A stretch of 64,000 nt of DNA from an uncultured Oscillospiraceae bacterium (GTDB lineage Bacteria; Bacillota; Clostridia; Oscillospirales; Oscillospiraceae), in contig CAKTMO010000003.1 in assembly GCA_934573935.1 (NCBI GenBank), forward strand, positions 53,127-117,126, given 5' to 3'. Positions 63,908 to 64,000 of this stretch are shown piece after piece. How positions within the stretch are numbered: the first letter of the stretch is position 1; every line of letters starts with the position of its first letter. A program made the position numbers and the translations under genes. The notes under the pieces are model-generated. The model was given only the letters and a program-made list of their open reading frames with translations, ran no database searches and was not told the DNA's origin.

Positions 63908-64000
63908 ATATTTATGTCCCGCTTGGGCCGTGAGTACCTGAAGGTCGGCGAACTGACGGAACTCTACTTCCCGTCCAAGGGCGTCCGCTTCATCGCGGTC
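63896..64000 (+). pseudogene. Serine recombinase fragment (5' truncated, runs off the window)
   Basis: The frame from about 63914 reads MSRLGREYLKVGELTE...LYFPSKGVRFIAV, the central part of the catalytic domain of large serine recombinases of conjugative transposons (normally near residues 75-105). No N-terminal catalytic Ser region precedes it: 63725-63907 carries other coding sequence on the opposite strand. It is thus a truncated or rearranged recombinase, a remnant or the edge of a mobile element; the rest lies outside the window. Confidence 0.7.

Overview
The window reads as chromosomal DNA of a high-G+C, endospore-forming gut Clostridium of the Oscillospiraceae type (Oscillibacter, Dysosmobacter or Lawsonibacter-like). 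This is inferred from the gene content: spoIIP, oleate hydratase, a V-type ATPase, Firmicutes-type leaders (T-box, L10 leader, glmS ribozyme), many small palindromic interspersed repeats and several large beta-helix surface proteins. No database search was possible, so the genus is an inference. Genes are densely packed on both strands, with consensus sigma-A promoters (TTGACA-like / TATAAT-like, 16-17 bp spacing) visible upstream of most units. No tRNA, rRNA or CRISPR array was seen.

Layout. 0-10.3 kb: end of a surface protein, azlCD amino-acid exporter, an iron-box-controlled DUF3793-flavodoxin pair, spoIIP, guanine deaminase behind a guanine riboswitch, a beta-helix surface protein and oleate hydratase. 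10.3-17.5 kb: a compact V-ATPase operon, E-DUF2764-A-B-D-I-K, whose rotor subunit keeps most sodium ligands. 17.5-21.4 kb: an accessory island with a CooT-like/His-rich protein pair, palindromic repeats, a surface protein, and two inverted copies of a small element that encodes a conserved 27-residue peptide opposed by a convergent RNA. 21.4-30.4 kb: adenine deaminase, a phosphoribosyltransferase, glutamate dehydrogenase, DAHP synthase with a tautomerase, a LysR regulator, rimM and trmD. 30.6-36.7 kb: another beta-helix surface protein, then rpmG-secE-nusG-rplKA-(L10 leader)-rplJL and rsmA. 36.8-49.7 kb: AI-2E-type permease, T-box-controlled pheST, ribozyme-controlled glmS, DUF421/DUF4363 membrane proteins, nrdR, an unpaired MazF-like nuclease, a surface protein and htpG. 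50-54.8 kb: two CsoR-like metal sensors, a His-rich protein, a SipW/TasA-type surface protein and small membrane proteins. 55-62.6 kb: a nickel/peptide ABC importer operon together with two methyltransferases and a zinc amidohydrolase. 62.7-64 kb: lipoprotein, small protein, then a junction with a truncated serine recombinase.

Themes. (1) Purine salvage: guanine deaminase, adenine deaminase and a phosphoribosyltransferase; the guanine riboswitch looks like an ON switch. (2) Metal handling: CooT-like, two His-rich paralogues, two CsoR-type sensors and the Nik-type operon suggest a nickel/cobalt/copper network. (3) Cell surface: four unrelated surface proteins end in the same unusual C-terminal anchor (SAKTFDAG-hydrophobic-GKKKEF), and two of them also share a duplicated promoter plus two-hairpin leader. 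(4) The twin small-peptide elements at 18.7 and 21.2 kb are the best candidate for an undescribed system, with the layout of a type I toxin-antitoxin locus.
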